A DNA stretch of 64,000 bases from Lepus europaeus (GCF_033115175.1 NC_084850.1:105879939-105943938), one strand, 5' to 3'. Counted from the first letter of the stretch, positions 23,504 through 35,205 are shown. Notes: generated by a model not told the origin, from the letters alone. Made by a program: numbers and translations.

Positions 23504-23818
23504 CCTGGGGAGTGCTTTTGGTACAACAGATAAGGTGCCACTTGGGATGCCTATATCCATTATCATAGTGCCTGGTTCCAGTCCCAGCTTTTTTACTTCT
23601 CGTCAAGCTTCCTCCTAATGTACATCTGGGAGGCAGCAGCTGATGGTTCAAATACTTGAGTCCCTGTACCCATGTGGGAGACTTAGATTGAGTTCCAGGT
23701 TCAGCCTGGCTTAGTTCTGGATTTTACAGGCATTCAGGGAATAAACTAGTGGATACAATATCTATTTTTCTTTCTCCCTGCTTTCAAATAAAATAAAGAT
23801 CAATAAAAATTTAAAAAG
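23504..23818 (+). mobile_element. C SINE, plus strand, inside L1
   Basis: Head 'tggggagtgcttttggtacaacagataaggtgcc', tail AAATAAAATAAAGATCAATAAAAATTTAAAAAG. It lies in the 5' part of the L1. Confidence 0.88.
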
Positions 23819-24196
23819 AGACTACAACCTCACAAATCCAACTAGACCTAACAAAGGTGAACTTAGCACCATAACTCATGCATTGTTCTGCACTGCAAGA
23901 GACAATGAGTACACAGTAGCAAGGGGATCCTTCCCAACAATCCCAGAAGTAGGGGCACACCACCATCACCCCCAAAGTCTCTCCTGCTGCCACCTGTGGC
24001 ATCTGCCCACCACTGCTCAGAACTGTGCATGTTCTTGGATTGTGCTCAGGACTGTGCATGTGCTTGGCCTGTTTGCAGCACCAGTGCAACTTCTGTAGTT
24101 TTGGGCCCACATGTGGGCAGTGGCTAGGAACTGTGTGCCCTGCTCTACTCAGCACCAGCTTGACCCATGGCTTCAGGCTCTTGCAAAGTACAGAAT

Positions 24197-24222
24197 TGTG
24201 TGTTTGTGTGTGTGTGTGTGCA
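24197..24222. repeat. (TG)n microsatellite
   Basis: About 12 TG units with one TTTG interruption. Confidence 0.9.
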
Positions 24223-24340
24223 TGCACGCACCCTACCCATCCCAGCACTAGCACTGGTCCTGGAGTTTCTGCTCCTCACTCAGTGGCTGGGAGATTGCAT
24301 GCCAGCGATCTGAGCAACCCAGTTGTCTGTAAGAGAGTCT

Positions 24341-24686
24341 GATGGGGCAAGCACTGTAGCGCAGCAGATTAAGCTGCCATCTGTAGTGCCGATTGCATAT
24401 GGATGCTGCTTCAAGTCCCAGCTGCTCCACTTCAAATCCAGCTCCCTGCTAATGTGCCTGGGAAAGCTGCAGAGTGTGGCCCAAGTGCTTGGGCCCCCGC
24501 ATCCATGTGGGAGACCCAGAAGAAGCTCCTGGTTCCTAACGTTGGTCTGGACCAGCCCTAGCTTTTGTGAGCATTTGGAGAGTGAACCAGCAGATAGAAG
24601 ATATTCATTCATGTTCATATTCTGTCTCCTCTCACTCTCCCTTCCCCTCTCCCTTTTTTCAAGTAAATAAGTAAATCTTTGAAAAA
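24341..24686 (+). mobile_element. C SINE, plus strand, inside L1
   Basis: Head 'ggggcaagcactgtagcgcagcagattaagctgcc', tail AAGTAAATAAGTAAATCTTTGAAAAA. It sits exactly at the change from L1 5' text to L1 3' text. Confidence 0.92.
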
Positions 24687-25884
24687 TGGATCAAGGTCTA
24701 AATAATACTTGAAATTATTAGAATAAAGCCTAAGAGAAATACTTCAAGACATTGGCATAGGCAGCAATTTGTTGGATAATTCCCTAAAGCACAGGTAACA
24801 AAAGCAAAAATAAATACATAGGATTATGTCAAGCTCAGAAGATTATGCAAAGCAAAGGAAGCAATCAGTGGAATGAAGAGACAACCAACAGAATGGGAGA
24901 AAATATATGCAAGCTATTCATCTGACAAATGATTAATATCCACAATACATAAGGAACTAAGAAACTCAACAAAAAGAATCAGAATAGACATTTCTCAAAA
25001 GAAGAAATACAAATGACCAACAATGATTTGAAAACATGCTCAATATCACTGTATATCAAAACCAAAATGAGATATCGTCTCACTCTTGTTAAAATGGTTA
25101 CTATCAAAAAATAACAAGTGCTATTAAAAATGTGGAGAAAAGGGAACTGTTATGCACTGTTGCTTAGAAAGCAAATTATACAACCATTATTGAGAAAAGT
25201 ATGGAGGTTCTGCAAAAAACCCACCAACCAAACAAACAAAAATCCTAAGATTTACTGTACAACCCAGCTGTCCCTGGGTAGGAAATCAAATCAGCATATG
25301 AAAGGGATATGAACTCCCAGTTAATTGCAATACTGTTCACAATAGGCAGATCTGAGGAATCAACCTTGCTGTCCACTGACAGATAAATTGATAAAGAAAA
25401 TGTGGTAAATATACACAATGGAATATTATTTAGCCATAGAAAGAATTGAATCTTGACATTTGCAGCAAAATGGTTAGAAACCAGAGAACATTATATAAAG
25501 TGAAATAAGCCCAACAAAAAGACAAATAGCACATGTTCTGTCTCATGTGGATGTTTAATAATAATCAATGGGAATGGGATGGGGTGAGGTTGGATAATGG
25601 GTACCAAAACACACGACATGAATATAACAGGTTCTGGTGTTTTGCAGCTCGCTGTTGTGACTGTAGCACATGATGATGTGATATATTCTTATACATAACT
25701 AGAACAAAGGCATTGGTAGAGTCCAGAGAGACAAAGAAAGGTTAAGGAAATAGAAAGGCTGATTGCCTGGTGTGGTCAGTTTTTGCTGTGTATGTGTATT
25801 GAAAGGTTGCAGTATACTCTTTTGAAATGTGCAAGTGTTACATGTTGATCAAAAATTTAAAAAGAAATAAAAGAATAAAAGCTG

Positions 25885-26740
25885 ATGATCCACATGAATT
25901 TATGTGGAAAGAACTAATTTAGTTTATCCCCTAATTGAGGAGGACCAACAGTTAGCAACAGAACTTACAGCCAATCCCAGAGAGATCTCAATTGGTTCAA
26001 CTTACACAATTCCAACTGAAGAATTAAATTCGAGCAAACTTTCCACTTACTGGATGCCACATCTGTCATGCCAAGATCAGCTGCAGACAAGAGCCGAGCT
26101 TTCAGTGGAGATTTTAAACAAGATCACGATCCTGAAGCATTTCGTAGAAGAATGGTAACGGGAGAGGAAGCGTAGCTTTACCTGTGCAACTCTGAATATA
26201 CAATTAAGCAATGACTCCACAGAAGTGGAATGGTTTTGTCAGAGCAAAGGCAGACTGGCAAGAGCAAAGGTCATAGCAACATTTTTTTAGTTGATTTAAG
26301 TTATTTTGCTTGTTGATTTTCTGGTGGACCAAAGATAGACAAAAATTTGCTTATTAGAAGAGTATTATGAGAAAATTAGCCAAAGTTCTTTGAAGAAAAA
26401 CATTTATAAAATCATCACCAGAGAGTCCTCTATCACATCAACGTTACTAGTCATTCCATATATCAAACAAGGACAATTTTGTGAACGTTTTGATGGGAAA
26501 TGATTAGACATCCATCTTACAGTCCCAGTTAGATTCCTCCTGACATTTCCCCCCTAATCTTAAGTAATCTTTAAGAGACTCCCATATCTCTTCAGTTGTT
26601 GATGTGAAAAATATTGCATTTACTTGATTAAACTCCTGGGACCCTCTGTTCTTGAGGGATGGAGCAAATGGCTAGTGTCTTTGCTTGCAAAAGTATCTTG
26701 AAACTTGATGAAGCTTATGTTAGAAGTAAATTTTATTTTA
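25885..26740 (+). pseudogene. Mariner transposase remnant, central and C-terminal part
   Basis: An 84-codon open stretch at 25,904-26,158 contains LIEEDQQLATEL, ISIGSTYTI, LQTRAELSVEILNK and similar pieces typical of the helix-turn-helix/linker region of mariner transposases. Downstream, 'gtaacgggagaggaagcgtagctttac' corresponds to the first catalytic aspartate region but carries a stop. The next 500 bases are frameshifted. It is a dead copy that joins in order with the part at 22,840-23,030. Confidence 0.72.
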
Positions 26741-26744
26741 ATAT

Positions 26745-27365
26745 TTTAAAAAAGATTTATTTGAAATGGAGAGAGGGAGGGAGAGAAAGAATGAGAAAGA
26801 ATCTTCCATTGCTGTTCAGTTCCCAAATGACCTCAAGAGCCAGGCCAAACCCAAGAGCAAGGAGCTCCATTATTTCATCCTACTTACGTATCAGGATACT
26901 TGACCCATCTTCCACTGTTTTCCCTGGCACATTAGCAGAATGTGGGATCAGAAGCACTATTCAGGGCTGGCATTGTGGCATAGCGGGTTAAGCTGCCACC
27001 TGCAATGCAGACATCACACATATGGATGTCAATATGAGACCTGGCTGCTCCCATTCTGATCCAGCTGCTTGCTTGAAAGCAGAGGAAAATGGTCTAAGTG
27101 CTTGGGCCATTGCACCCATGTGGGAGACTCAAAAGAAGCTCCAGGTTCCTAGCTTCAACCTGGCACAGCCCTGATCATTGTAGCCTTTTGGGGGGGAATG
27201 AACCAGTGAATGGATGATCTCTCTCCGATTCCCCTCCACCTCCCATAACTGTGCCTTTCAAATAAATTTTTAGAAAGCAGTATGCTGGGGACTCAAACTG
27301 GTACTTTGATATGGGATGCTGGTGTCACAATTGGTGTCTTAATTGCCAGCACCACAGTGACAGCC
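26745..27365 (-). mobile_element. C SINE, minus strand, itself split by another SINE
   Basis: The left half runs from TTTTAAAAAAGATTTATTTG to about 26,962. The right half (27,272-27,365) ends in the head 'agcaccacagtgacagccc'. Together they make one SINE of about 310 bases inserted near the 3' end of the mariner. Confidence 0.88.
26963..27271 (+). mobile_element. C SINE, plus strand, inside another C SINE
   Basis: Head GGGCTGGCATTGTGGCATAG, tail TTTCAAATAAATTTTTAG. AGAAGCACTATTC on the left and AGAAAGCAGTATGC on the right look like a diverged target duplication. Confidence 0.9.
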
Positions 27366-27439
27366 CTTTTTTATCTTTTAATTCCATTTTTGTACAGACT
27401 ATTTGAAGATTTTTCATATGTAGAAAATGCACATATATG

Positions 27440-27850
27440 AGTATGTTAGAGAGATATTGAGGTTGGTTATAAGGAACTGGTTCATACATTTCCAGAGGTT
27501 GACAAGCCCTACAATTTGCCATCTGCAAACTAGAGACCCAGGAAAGCCAGTGATATAATTCAGTCCAACTATAATGTCCTAAGAACCAGAGGCGCCAAGA
27601 GGAGGTGTTCCAGCTCAAGGTATGATGCAGAAGACAAGACTTAAAGCCATCTTCTTCCATCTTTGTTTCATCTGTGTCCTCAATGTATTAGATGGTGTCT
27701 GCTCATATTTGGAAGGACCATATACTGTATTGAATCTACTGATTCAAATGTTCCTTTTATCTAGAAACTCCCTCGCAGACACATTCAAAATAATGTTTTC
27801 CCTGGCATCTGAGCACCCTCTGAGCCAGTCAACTTTACACTGTTTAAATC
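27440..27850 (-). mobile_element. Old LTR-type repeat, minus strand, probable
   Basis: The order 'ggttggttataaggaactggttcatacatttccagaggttgacaag', 'gagacccaggaaagccagtgatat', 'ctactgattcaaatgtt' and 'tctgagcacc...gccagtcaactttacac' follows a known old LTR-like mammalian repeat. I recall the pattern but not the exact family name. Confidence 0.5.
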
Positions 27851-27869
27851 AATGGGACAAATAAGATCA

Positions 27870-28255
27870 CGTAGGAAATGAGAATATGTAGATAATAGTG
27901 ATCTGAAAACAGAATTTTGGGAGGCTCCAAGGTTTGAAGGTTTGGTAAACGAGGAGGAACCAAAGGAGAGAAAGGGAGGAAGTGATGAGATAAGAGGAAA
28001 GCTAAAAATAGTGTTCTGGAAGTCAAATGAACAAAGAAGTTTCAAGGAGGAACAAGTAATCAATATTATAAGTGCTGCTGATGAGTTGACTAGATGAGGA
28101 CTAATAATGACTATTTGGCAGTAGGGAGGAAATTTGTGATTTTGCCAAGAATGGTTACAGGGACAAATGTGTACTAGGTATTTGTTCAGAAAAGAAATAC
28201 TTGAGCGTCACAGTATGGAGACTGTTTTAGTGAAGTGTGGTGACAAAAATACAGG
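27870..28255 (-). mobile_element. L2 LINE fragment, minus strand
   Basis: 'tgttctggaagtcaaatgaacaaagaagtttcaaggaggaacaagtaatcaa' and 'agtgctgctgatgagttgactagatgagga' are antisense L2 text from the 3' region. It is diverged and has no ORF. Confidence 0.7.
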
Positions 28256-28259
28256 GTTA

Positions 28260-29540
28260 ATAGTTAAATGACTTATAATCTGACACTTGGCACCAATGAG
28301 AATAACAGAAGAAAAGTGATTTCATCTGTATGGTCTTGGTATCTGCATTTGTAAATTAGGAAGGACATACAGTTTCTGCATCATGGACTAAAGTAAATTC
28401 TACCCTCTTGGCTTGTAAATTATCTCTAAACAAAGTGATGAAACATAAGAGATACAATGTTACCTTTGATAAAACTAGAAGACATATATAACCTTAAGCT
28501 ACAACATAAATGGAAAAAGGATGAAGTGCTAAATAGTTTAGCAGAATGATTATACATGGCCATTTCATCTTGAAGTACTCTGAAATGACTAAGATTTGGA
28601 GGCAATACCCATCACAGATAGTGGGAATGAGGTGGGTGAATAAGAACAGCAGAAATGATTAAATTTTGATTGAATTTCTGGGCTACCAATCCTGCCCTTC
28701 CCTACTCCCACAAGGGATAGGTGACATATTTTCTTGGTTCTTGTCTTTGCCTCATGCAAAGACAAGCATTCTAAGTGCAGACATGTATAAGGTACAAAGT
28801 TATAACAACATTTACTCAAAAGGTAAGAAAGAGAACACAGGTACATGCATGAGAATGCATTGCCCTTCGTGGAGAAATACCCATTATGAGTGGGCTAGAG
28901 GATTGCCCACAGGGAAGAGGGGTGGAGAAAGAGAGCACCTGTGTATCACCTCTAGCCATGGTCCTTTGTGAGAGAGAACGCCTTCCCCTGGTGTTGGCCC
29001 CTTTGATGAGGTAGGGGACAGAGGGTGGTGCCTGTACAGTTGTGAAGCCACCTGGGAATTTTATGATACCTCCACAAGTTCCATGTGGAGCTAAATTTCC
29101 ATATTTTTGTGGAGTTCCCTCCTCCCCCACCTTAAGTCCTGGATGAAGTAGGTGTATCCTGGGGAAGGGGGCATTTTGATGGACAAGCAGGATGATATAA
29201 TTACTTTGGGCCTTGCAGCAACTTCCAGCTCACATATACCTATCTAGCTGTCTGCCTATTTACCCTACATAAAGGGGAGTAGGTGAAAATCTCCATAGTA
29301 AAGATGAAACTTCAATCCCCAACATCAGAACATTGGGATCCAGTTTCATACACTACAGGCAAGTGATTAGAAGACTATTTGCTGATGAGACTGAACTTCC
29401 CTAGAGAGAAGACTTATATTTACTAATGTTTTGGGGTTTTCAGTGAAAACTCTGACCACTTGATTATTTAATCGTGAAGTCCATTCATCAACAAGGCCCA
29501 CCCATGGCTAAAAGTCTTCCAATCAACTTCTTGTTATGTC
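28260..29540. other. Mostly unassigned DNA; possible old LTR at 28,670-29,160
   Basis: No gene was found. The 28,670-29,160 part ('ggttcttgtctttgcctcatgcaaagacaag', then an A-rich segment and a GC-richer body) resembles in layout the LTR at 20,660, but I could not confirm it. A 101-codon ORF at 28,666-28,971 has no recognised motif. Confidence 0.3.
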
Positions 29541-29542
29541 AG

Positions 29543-29596
29543 TTTTTTTAAAGATTTATTTATTTATTGGAAAGAGTTACACAGAGAGAGAAGGGG

Positions 29597-29628
<32 letters not shown>

Positions 29629-29885
29629 GTCTTCCATCTGCTGGTTTACTCCCCAATTGGCTGCAACAGTCAGAGCTGCGCCAATCAAAAGCCAGGAGCC
29701 AGGAGCTTCTTCCAGGTCTCCCACATGGGTGCAGGGCCCAAGGACTTGGGCCATCTTCTACTGCTTTCCCGGGCTACAGCAGAGAGCTAGATTGGAAGTG
29801 GAGCATCTGGGACTCGAACCAGAGCCCATATGAGATGCCGGCACTGCAAGCGGTGGCTTTACCTGCTAAGCCACAGCGCTGGCCC
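29543..29885 (-). mobile_element. C SINE, minus strand
   Basis: Full length with a (GA)n run at about 29,603-29,629. TTATGTCAG occurs just left and just right of it as target duplication. Confidence 0.92.
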
Positions 29886-29899
29886 CCTTATGTCAGTTA

Positions 29900-31822
29900 T
29901 GTCAGTTTTAAATATGAATGACCAACCAGATAATGGAGGAAATACAGCCACATGAAAAGAGATAAAAACTATTGATACTGCAGAAAGCAGACACATTTAA
30001 CGTGTATCATCAACGATTGAGTTATCAGAAATTAAAATATTAAAATTAAGACATTTGATTAAAATGTTGAACTATTCAATTATGGAAATATCCTAGAAAT
30101 TGGAACCCAAGATAAAAGATTTACAATAAGAGCTTTAATACATGAGGGTTTCAAAAAGTAATAATTTTCTTCCTTCCTTGAATTGTTTTCTGTTTTCCAT
30201 AAGGAATAATGCAATAACATTTCTTGGAATCAACAGGCTTGTTAAACCAACCTACAAGAGCCCGTTAAGAATTCAGCACACAAAAAAAAAAATGGTAAAG
30301 AGAAGAAAGTCAATTACAATGTACTATGTTTGGAACCTCAGAATACTGGAGTTAGAGGCCCTAAAATATTCCAGAGAAAAAATTAGATCACTCACAAAAT
30401 AAATGAAATAAAGATGACATTTAACATCTCAGCAACATTAGAAGTTAGAAAGCAGTGGAATAATATCCATTCCTATAAGGATGTAGGGGAGGAAAAATTA
30501 TTTTCTATATTTCATAGTTCTTAGTTTGAAAGGACATCTTTAACAAAAGAGTGATTAACAAGAGAAAAACAAATAAAAGTTTAATAATAAATATACCTCA
30601 TGTGTACATGGGAGATGCTCAGGAAAAATTATTAAATATCGAAAAAATAGCTTTGGATTCAGCCTGAACTGAAACTAAGAGTGGTGGGGAGGCCAGTACT
30701 GGGGGAGCTGCCCAAGAAATGGTTAAAAAAAAAGTAAGATTGGTTATGCATAACTAAGTCAGGCCTTCTCCATTGATGAGTCTGTAGTGATTTAGTCACT
30801 TTTCCCCCCTAACAGAGAGGGAGGGAGACACCCTTATAAATGGAGATTTCCTTTATGATGTAACTCTCCTTTAGAGTAACTTTGATTCTGTTTTCAGAGC
30901 TTCTCCTATGTCTGAAGTTTTTCAAAGTAATCAGCTCAAGATAATCTTTATGCCAAAGAGGTATATTTTGGCGTGGGATATTTTAGTCTCCTACACAGAC
31001 CAAAGATATAGAAATACTTAAATATAGAAATGCTTTCTTTAATGGAGGTTAACATTAAAAGATAGCTAAAAGACTTAGGGAAAATACAGTAAACAGGAAA
31101 GTTGAAGACTACTGTTTCTTTTTGTTATAAGCCTAGTAGATCTGTTTAACTTTTTAAGCTATCTGAATGTATAAATAAAAATTGTTTAAAATAAGATATA
31201 GAGCCTGAATTGGATAATCTAAGATTACTGCCACTATTCTCTTCAAAGTGTTTGAGTTTGTTAGCTGTATTGCAATTGGCAAAATGTAGTGTTTTCTCTT
31301 ATTTAGAGGCATGAAAACTATAGGAATGTTAATAGGAAGTGTGAATCTCTTCCAGAACAAAAGAATGTGGTTAAAATGAACACAGTTTGCATTTATTGAT
31401 TATTGACTGTCCATTTTACATAATTGGTAACTGGTTATCACCATAATCCTAAATGCTAGTTAAGATTTAGAAACAGATTCTGCAAGATCAAGATATTTGC
31501 TATGATCATAATTAGTTAATGACAGAAAAAGATTTTGAAAGTGGTTAATTTGACTACAGTCTCCAGAGTACTCTCTGCAACATTGACTATTATTTGACCT
31601 TAACATATGAATAGGCCCTAAACTGTTCAGGCTTTGCATATCAAATGACATAGTTTCAGTAGACATAGTTTCAGGCTCTACAATCTTTCAGGTGGCCCTG
31701 AAACTATCCAAATGAAACTATCCAAATGAAGAAAGGAAGAAAAGCATAAACATACTCAGAAAATTAAAGCAAACACATTGGGGAAGTATTTAAATGATGA
31801 CAGTATCAAAACTCAGTAATTT
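29900..31822. other. Unassigned AT-rich DNA; possible old L1 and LTR scraps
   Basis: About 1.9 kb without a gene. Part at 29,920-30,100 has the A-rich look of an old L1 5' part in plus orientation. 30,540-31,010 ('gtgattaacaagagaaaaac...tgtacatgggagatgc') resembles an old LTR-like repeat read backwards. Neither can be confirmed by eye. Confidence 0.3.
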
Positions 31823-32028
31823 ATACAGCCGTACATTGCTTAATGATTGAAACATATTATGAGGAATGTGTCATTAGCCAATTTCATCATTATGCAGATA
31901 TCATAGAATGATGTACTTACACAAGCTAAGATGGCCACAACATCAGTAGGCATTCTAAATGGGACTGCCAACGTGTATGTGGTATGTCATTGACTGAAAA
32001 TATTATTAAGTGGCACATAACTACATTA
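31823..32028. mobile_element. Short non-autonomous DNA transposon with inverted ends
   Basis: The left end 'gtacattgcttaatgat' and the reverse complement of the right end 'attattaagtggcacataac' are related inverted repeats. Inner words ('gtgtcattagccaatttcatcattatgcag', 'atcatagaatgatgtacttacacaa') match a human repeat whose ends read CATGTGCCGCATAACG. I do not recall its name with certainty. Confidence 0.65.
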
Positions 32029-32385
32029 TGATGTGCATATAGCACATATAGAAATATATATAAATTACAAATGATCTCTCTACTGATGTATTATGAGGTA
32101 TTTGGCAAAACTTAATTGGGGAAATTAAAGATACGATTGGAATTTGTAACTTTTTAATTTTGATGTAATTTCAGATTTAAAGTTACAAAGAGTATACATT
32201 TTATTTACATTTTGACATTTCCTTCATGTGAATATTTTCTGAAACATTGAAGAGTAAGCGGAAGACATCATACCCCTTTATTTCTTAATACTTTAATATA
32301 TAGTACTTTTTTTTACTAAGCATAAAAGCATTTTCTTACATTTCCACAGATAATGAAAACATTTAGGAAATTTATTTTTTTTGCA

Positions 32386-32722
32386 GAGTTTTTTTTTTTG
32401 TATTTTATTTATTTGAAAGAGTTACAGAGAGAGGTAGAGACACACACACACAGACACACACACAGAGGTCTTCCATTCACTGGTTCACTCTCTAAATGGC
32501 TGCAATGGCCGGAGCTGAGCCGATCCAAAACCAGGGGCTTATTTTGGGTCTCCCAAGTGGGTGCAGGGGCCCAAGTACTGGGGCCATCCTCTGCTGCTTT
32601 CCCAGGTGCATTATCAGGGAGCTGGTTTGAAAGTGGAGCAGCTGGCACTCAAACTGGCACCAATAGGGGATGCTGGCACTGCAGGCCAGATCTTTAACCC
32701 ATTGTACCACAGCGCCAGCCCC
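32386..32722 (-). mobile_element. C SINE, minus strand
   Basis: Poly-T and TATTTTATTTATTTG at left, head ending in 'cagcgccagcccc' at right. The usual GA run is a (CA)n here (about 32,440-32,465). Confidence 0.92.
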
Positions 32723-32748
32723 AAGGTCATTTAAATTAATACATTATT

Positions 32749-33091
32749 GGGGCTGGTGTCGTGCTGTGGCCGGTAAAGCCGCCGCCTTCAGTGCTGGCAT
32801 CACATGTGGGTGCTGGTTCGAGTCCAAGTTGCTTCACTTCTGATCTAGCTCTCTGCTATGGCCTGGGAAAGCAGTGGAAGGTGGTCCAGGTCCTTGGGAC
32901 CCTGCACCCACATGGGAGATCCAGAGGAAGCTCCTGGCCCCTGGCTCCTGGCTTTGGATTGGCACATCTCTGGTCGTTGTGTCCAATTGGGAAGTGAACC
33001 AGGGGATGGAAGATCTCTCATTCCCCCTCTCTGCCTTTCCTTCTCTCTCTGTGTAACTCTGACTTTCAAATAAATAAATAAATCTTAAGAA
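32749..33091 (+). mobile_element. C SINE, plus strand
   Basis: Head GGGGCTGGTGTCGTGCTGTGG, B-box-like GGTTCGAGTCC at about 32,815-32,825 (a perfect match to the tRNA consensus), tail AAATAAATAAATAAATCTTAAG. It lies 26 bases after the preceding, oppositely oriented SINE. Confidence 0.94.
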
Positions 33092-33094
33092 GTT

Positions 33095-34505
33095 AATACT
33101 TCATTATTTAATTGACAATTTACCCTCAAATTTGATAAATTATTCCGATAATATACTGTATTAGGATATAGATTTTTCCTCCTATTTCAGGATTTAGTTC
33201 TGGATCACTGTAGAATTTAATTTCTAGCCTCTGATTTGGAATAGTTCATTTTCTTTACTTTTTTTCTTTATCTTGACATTTTTGAAGAGGGAAATTCCAT
33301 TTTATAGAATATAAGGTTTGTTGGAGTTTCTTCATGATTAAATTTAGGTCATGCAGCTTTGGCTTATATGCCGTATAATTCAGTTTGTATCCTCTTGGTA
33401 CATCAAATTGAGAGCCAAATGATATCATTTTAAACAATAATTAATGTTAACTTTTATTACTTGGTTAAGGTGGTGGTCACCAGGTTTTTCACTGTTAAAA
33501 ATCCATTTTATAGTAAGGTATTGGAGATACTTAGACTGTGTAAATATACTGTTCCAAATCACACTTTCAACTCACTGGTTTTAGCACCTGATAGTGATTC
33601 TAGCTTGAATCTGTTATTACTATGATGGTTGCAACATGATGATTCTCTAACTCCCTAAGTTCTTTGACATTTATTAATTGAGATCATACTGTAATGAAGA
33701 GCTTTCCCTTACCTTCATTATTTATATCTGTATGGATTTAACCATTTCTATTTTATTCATTAACTTATAATGTTGTACTTATTTTCATGCTCAAATTTCC
33801 CCAGATTTGGCCAGTAGGAGCTCCTTCAAGTTTTGGCATGCTCTGGAATCAGCCATTTTGCAATGAACTCTGGTTCTTTTTACAGAGCATAGCATTCAGA
33901 AAAGAAGTTCTGAGAGATATGAGTTCATTGCTATGAGGGTATCTTTGCTTCTATGTCTTTTCAATGAACAGAGGTAATATATATTTGTTAGTAGGTATCT
34001 ATGCATACATAGATTTGTACATCTACATATGCACATGCCTTATACATCTCTCCCTATTCACATGCATGCATTGAATGCATGCATACATTCTTACAACCTA
34101 AGTTGAAATTTTGCAACTTGTGATAGTGGAAATACCTGTTATTTCTCCCTTCTTTCCTTAGGAGTATTAAGTCTTGGACAGATATCTTCAGTGAATACTT
34201 GAGAATTTAGCAAGGGGCACATAAAACCATAAGGCTCATTATTTTTAGAGTGAGATTTTTGTTTGATGGAGAATAACCAAAGACATTACTTGATATTAAA
34301 ATAGGATATAGAGAAGTTTGAATATTTTCATGAAATTTTAAGGGAAAATGATTGAGACTTGTAGTATGATTGTTAAAATTACACAAACTGAATCTTTTGG
34401 GCTTCCAATTTCTCCTCTCCTGTTATTAAGGGACTCTTTGTGAACAAAATAACTTGGTAGGCTACTAAATCCTGAATGTAGGTTAAAATACACATGGATT
34501 CATGG
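33095..34505. other. Unique AT-rich DNA with one perfect palindrome
   Basis: No gene or repeat was recognised in these 1.4 kb. The only structure is the palindrome at 34,062-34,084, listed separately. Confidence 0.5.
34062..34084. repeat. 11-bp perfect palindrome ATGCATGCATT-G-AATGCATGCAT
   Basis: Two 11-base arms separated by one base. It is made of alternating purine and pyrimidine, so it could form a cruciform or Z-DNA in principle. It is probably a chance product of an ATGC-rich simple sequence. Confidence 0.9.
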
Positions 34506-34507
34506 CT

Positions 34508-34690
34508 TGTTTCATACTCTCATTATCTGCATGAATTTGGACAAGTTCCTTAGCTATTTCAAGCTTTTTTTCATCATTTTTAAAATGGAGAAAATAATAA
34601 CTACCTCACAGGGTTTAGTGAGTGGTTAGGTGATATAATAAATGTAAGGAGTCTAATGTATAGCAAGGATTCATTACATATTAGACTTTT
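34508..34690 (+). mobile_element. MIR element, plus strand
   Basis: 'tgaatttggacaagttccttagctatttcaagc', 'atcatttttaaaatggagaaaataataactacctcacagggtttagtgag' and the 'taatgtatagcaaggattc' end cover almost the whole MIR consensus in order. It is the best MIR of the window. Confidence 0.85.
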
Positions 34691-34875
34691 CTTCTCTCCC
34701 CACTTTCCAAACTTTGCCATTTTTTGGACCATTCATATGGTCCAAAATTACAAATTCACCTGGGTGCCTGCTGTGGTCTTCAGAGGCTCAAGTTAGAAAA
34801 ATGTAGTTAGATTTCTACTGCTCTTCAAACTCATCCTCCAAAATGGCTTGTTAAATGTGTATATTTATAATATAT

Positions 34876-35205
34876 TTTTTAAAATTTATTTACTTGAAAA
34901 GCACAGTCACATACAGAGCGAGAAAGAGAGGAGAGATACAGATTTTCCTTTTGCTGGTTCATTCCCCCAAATGCCTATGATATCCAGGGCTTTGCAAGGT
35001 TGAAGGCAGGAGCCCAAAACTCCATCTAGGTCTCCCATGTGGATAACAAGGGTCCAGGAACTTGAATTATCATGTTCTGCCTCCCAAGTACATTAGTAGG
35101 AATCTGGACCAGAGGCAGAGCAACCTGGGCTCCAAACTGGCACTCTGATACCAGATGTTGGCATCCCAAGCAGTGGTTTAACTTGCTGTGCTACAATGAC
35201 CACCA
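34876..35205 (-). mobile_element. Old-subfamily C SINE, minus strand
   Basis: Tail side AAAATTTATTTACTTGAAAAG at left, 'gttggcatcccaagcagtggtttaac' head at right. It is clearly more diverged than most copies. Confidence 0.82.

Larger units (their letters stand above)
23030..25880 (+). mobile_element. Ancient L1 with internal deletion, plus strand, inside the mariner
   Basis: The left part (about 23,130-24,335, minus a SINE) looks like an L1 5' UTR ('gagatggcaacatagaacaaagtcc...'). The right part (24,690-25,880) is the end of ORF2 and the 3' UTR ('gggagaaaatatatgcaagctattcatctgac', 'atgagatatcgtctcactcttgttaaaatgg'), with an A-rich tail at 25,850-25,880. ORF1 and most of ORF2 are absent. The left edge is uncertain by about 100 bases. 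Confidence 0.68.
22688..27420 (+). mobile_element. Mariner-like DNA transposon, cut in two by an L1 and SINEs
   Basis: The left end (about 22,690-22,790) is a mariner-type inverted terminal repeat. A reversed, decayed match (TTTTAATTCCATTTTT...TTTGAAGA...CATATG) closes the element at about 27,370-27,420. Between them lie the first part of a transposase gene (about 22,840-23,030), an ancient L1 (23,030-25,880), the rest of the transposase (25,885-26,740) and a SINE-in-SINE (26,745-27,365). Without the insertions the element would be about 1.25 kb, a normal mariner length. The family name was not determined. Confidence 0.72.

Noticed and set aside
23811-24254. 147-codon minus-strand ORF
   Set aside because: It lies antisense to an ancient L1 5' region with its TG repeat. 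Composition is simple (HTHTQTH) and there is no motif.
28666-28971. 101-codon ORF as a gene
   Set aside because: No motif, no neighbouring exons, and the region may be an old LTR.
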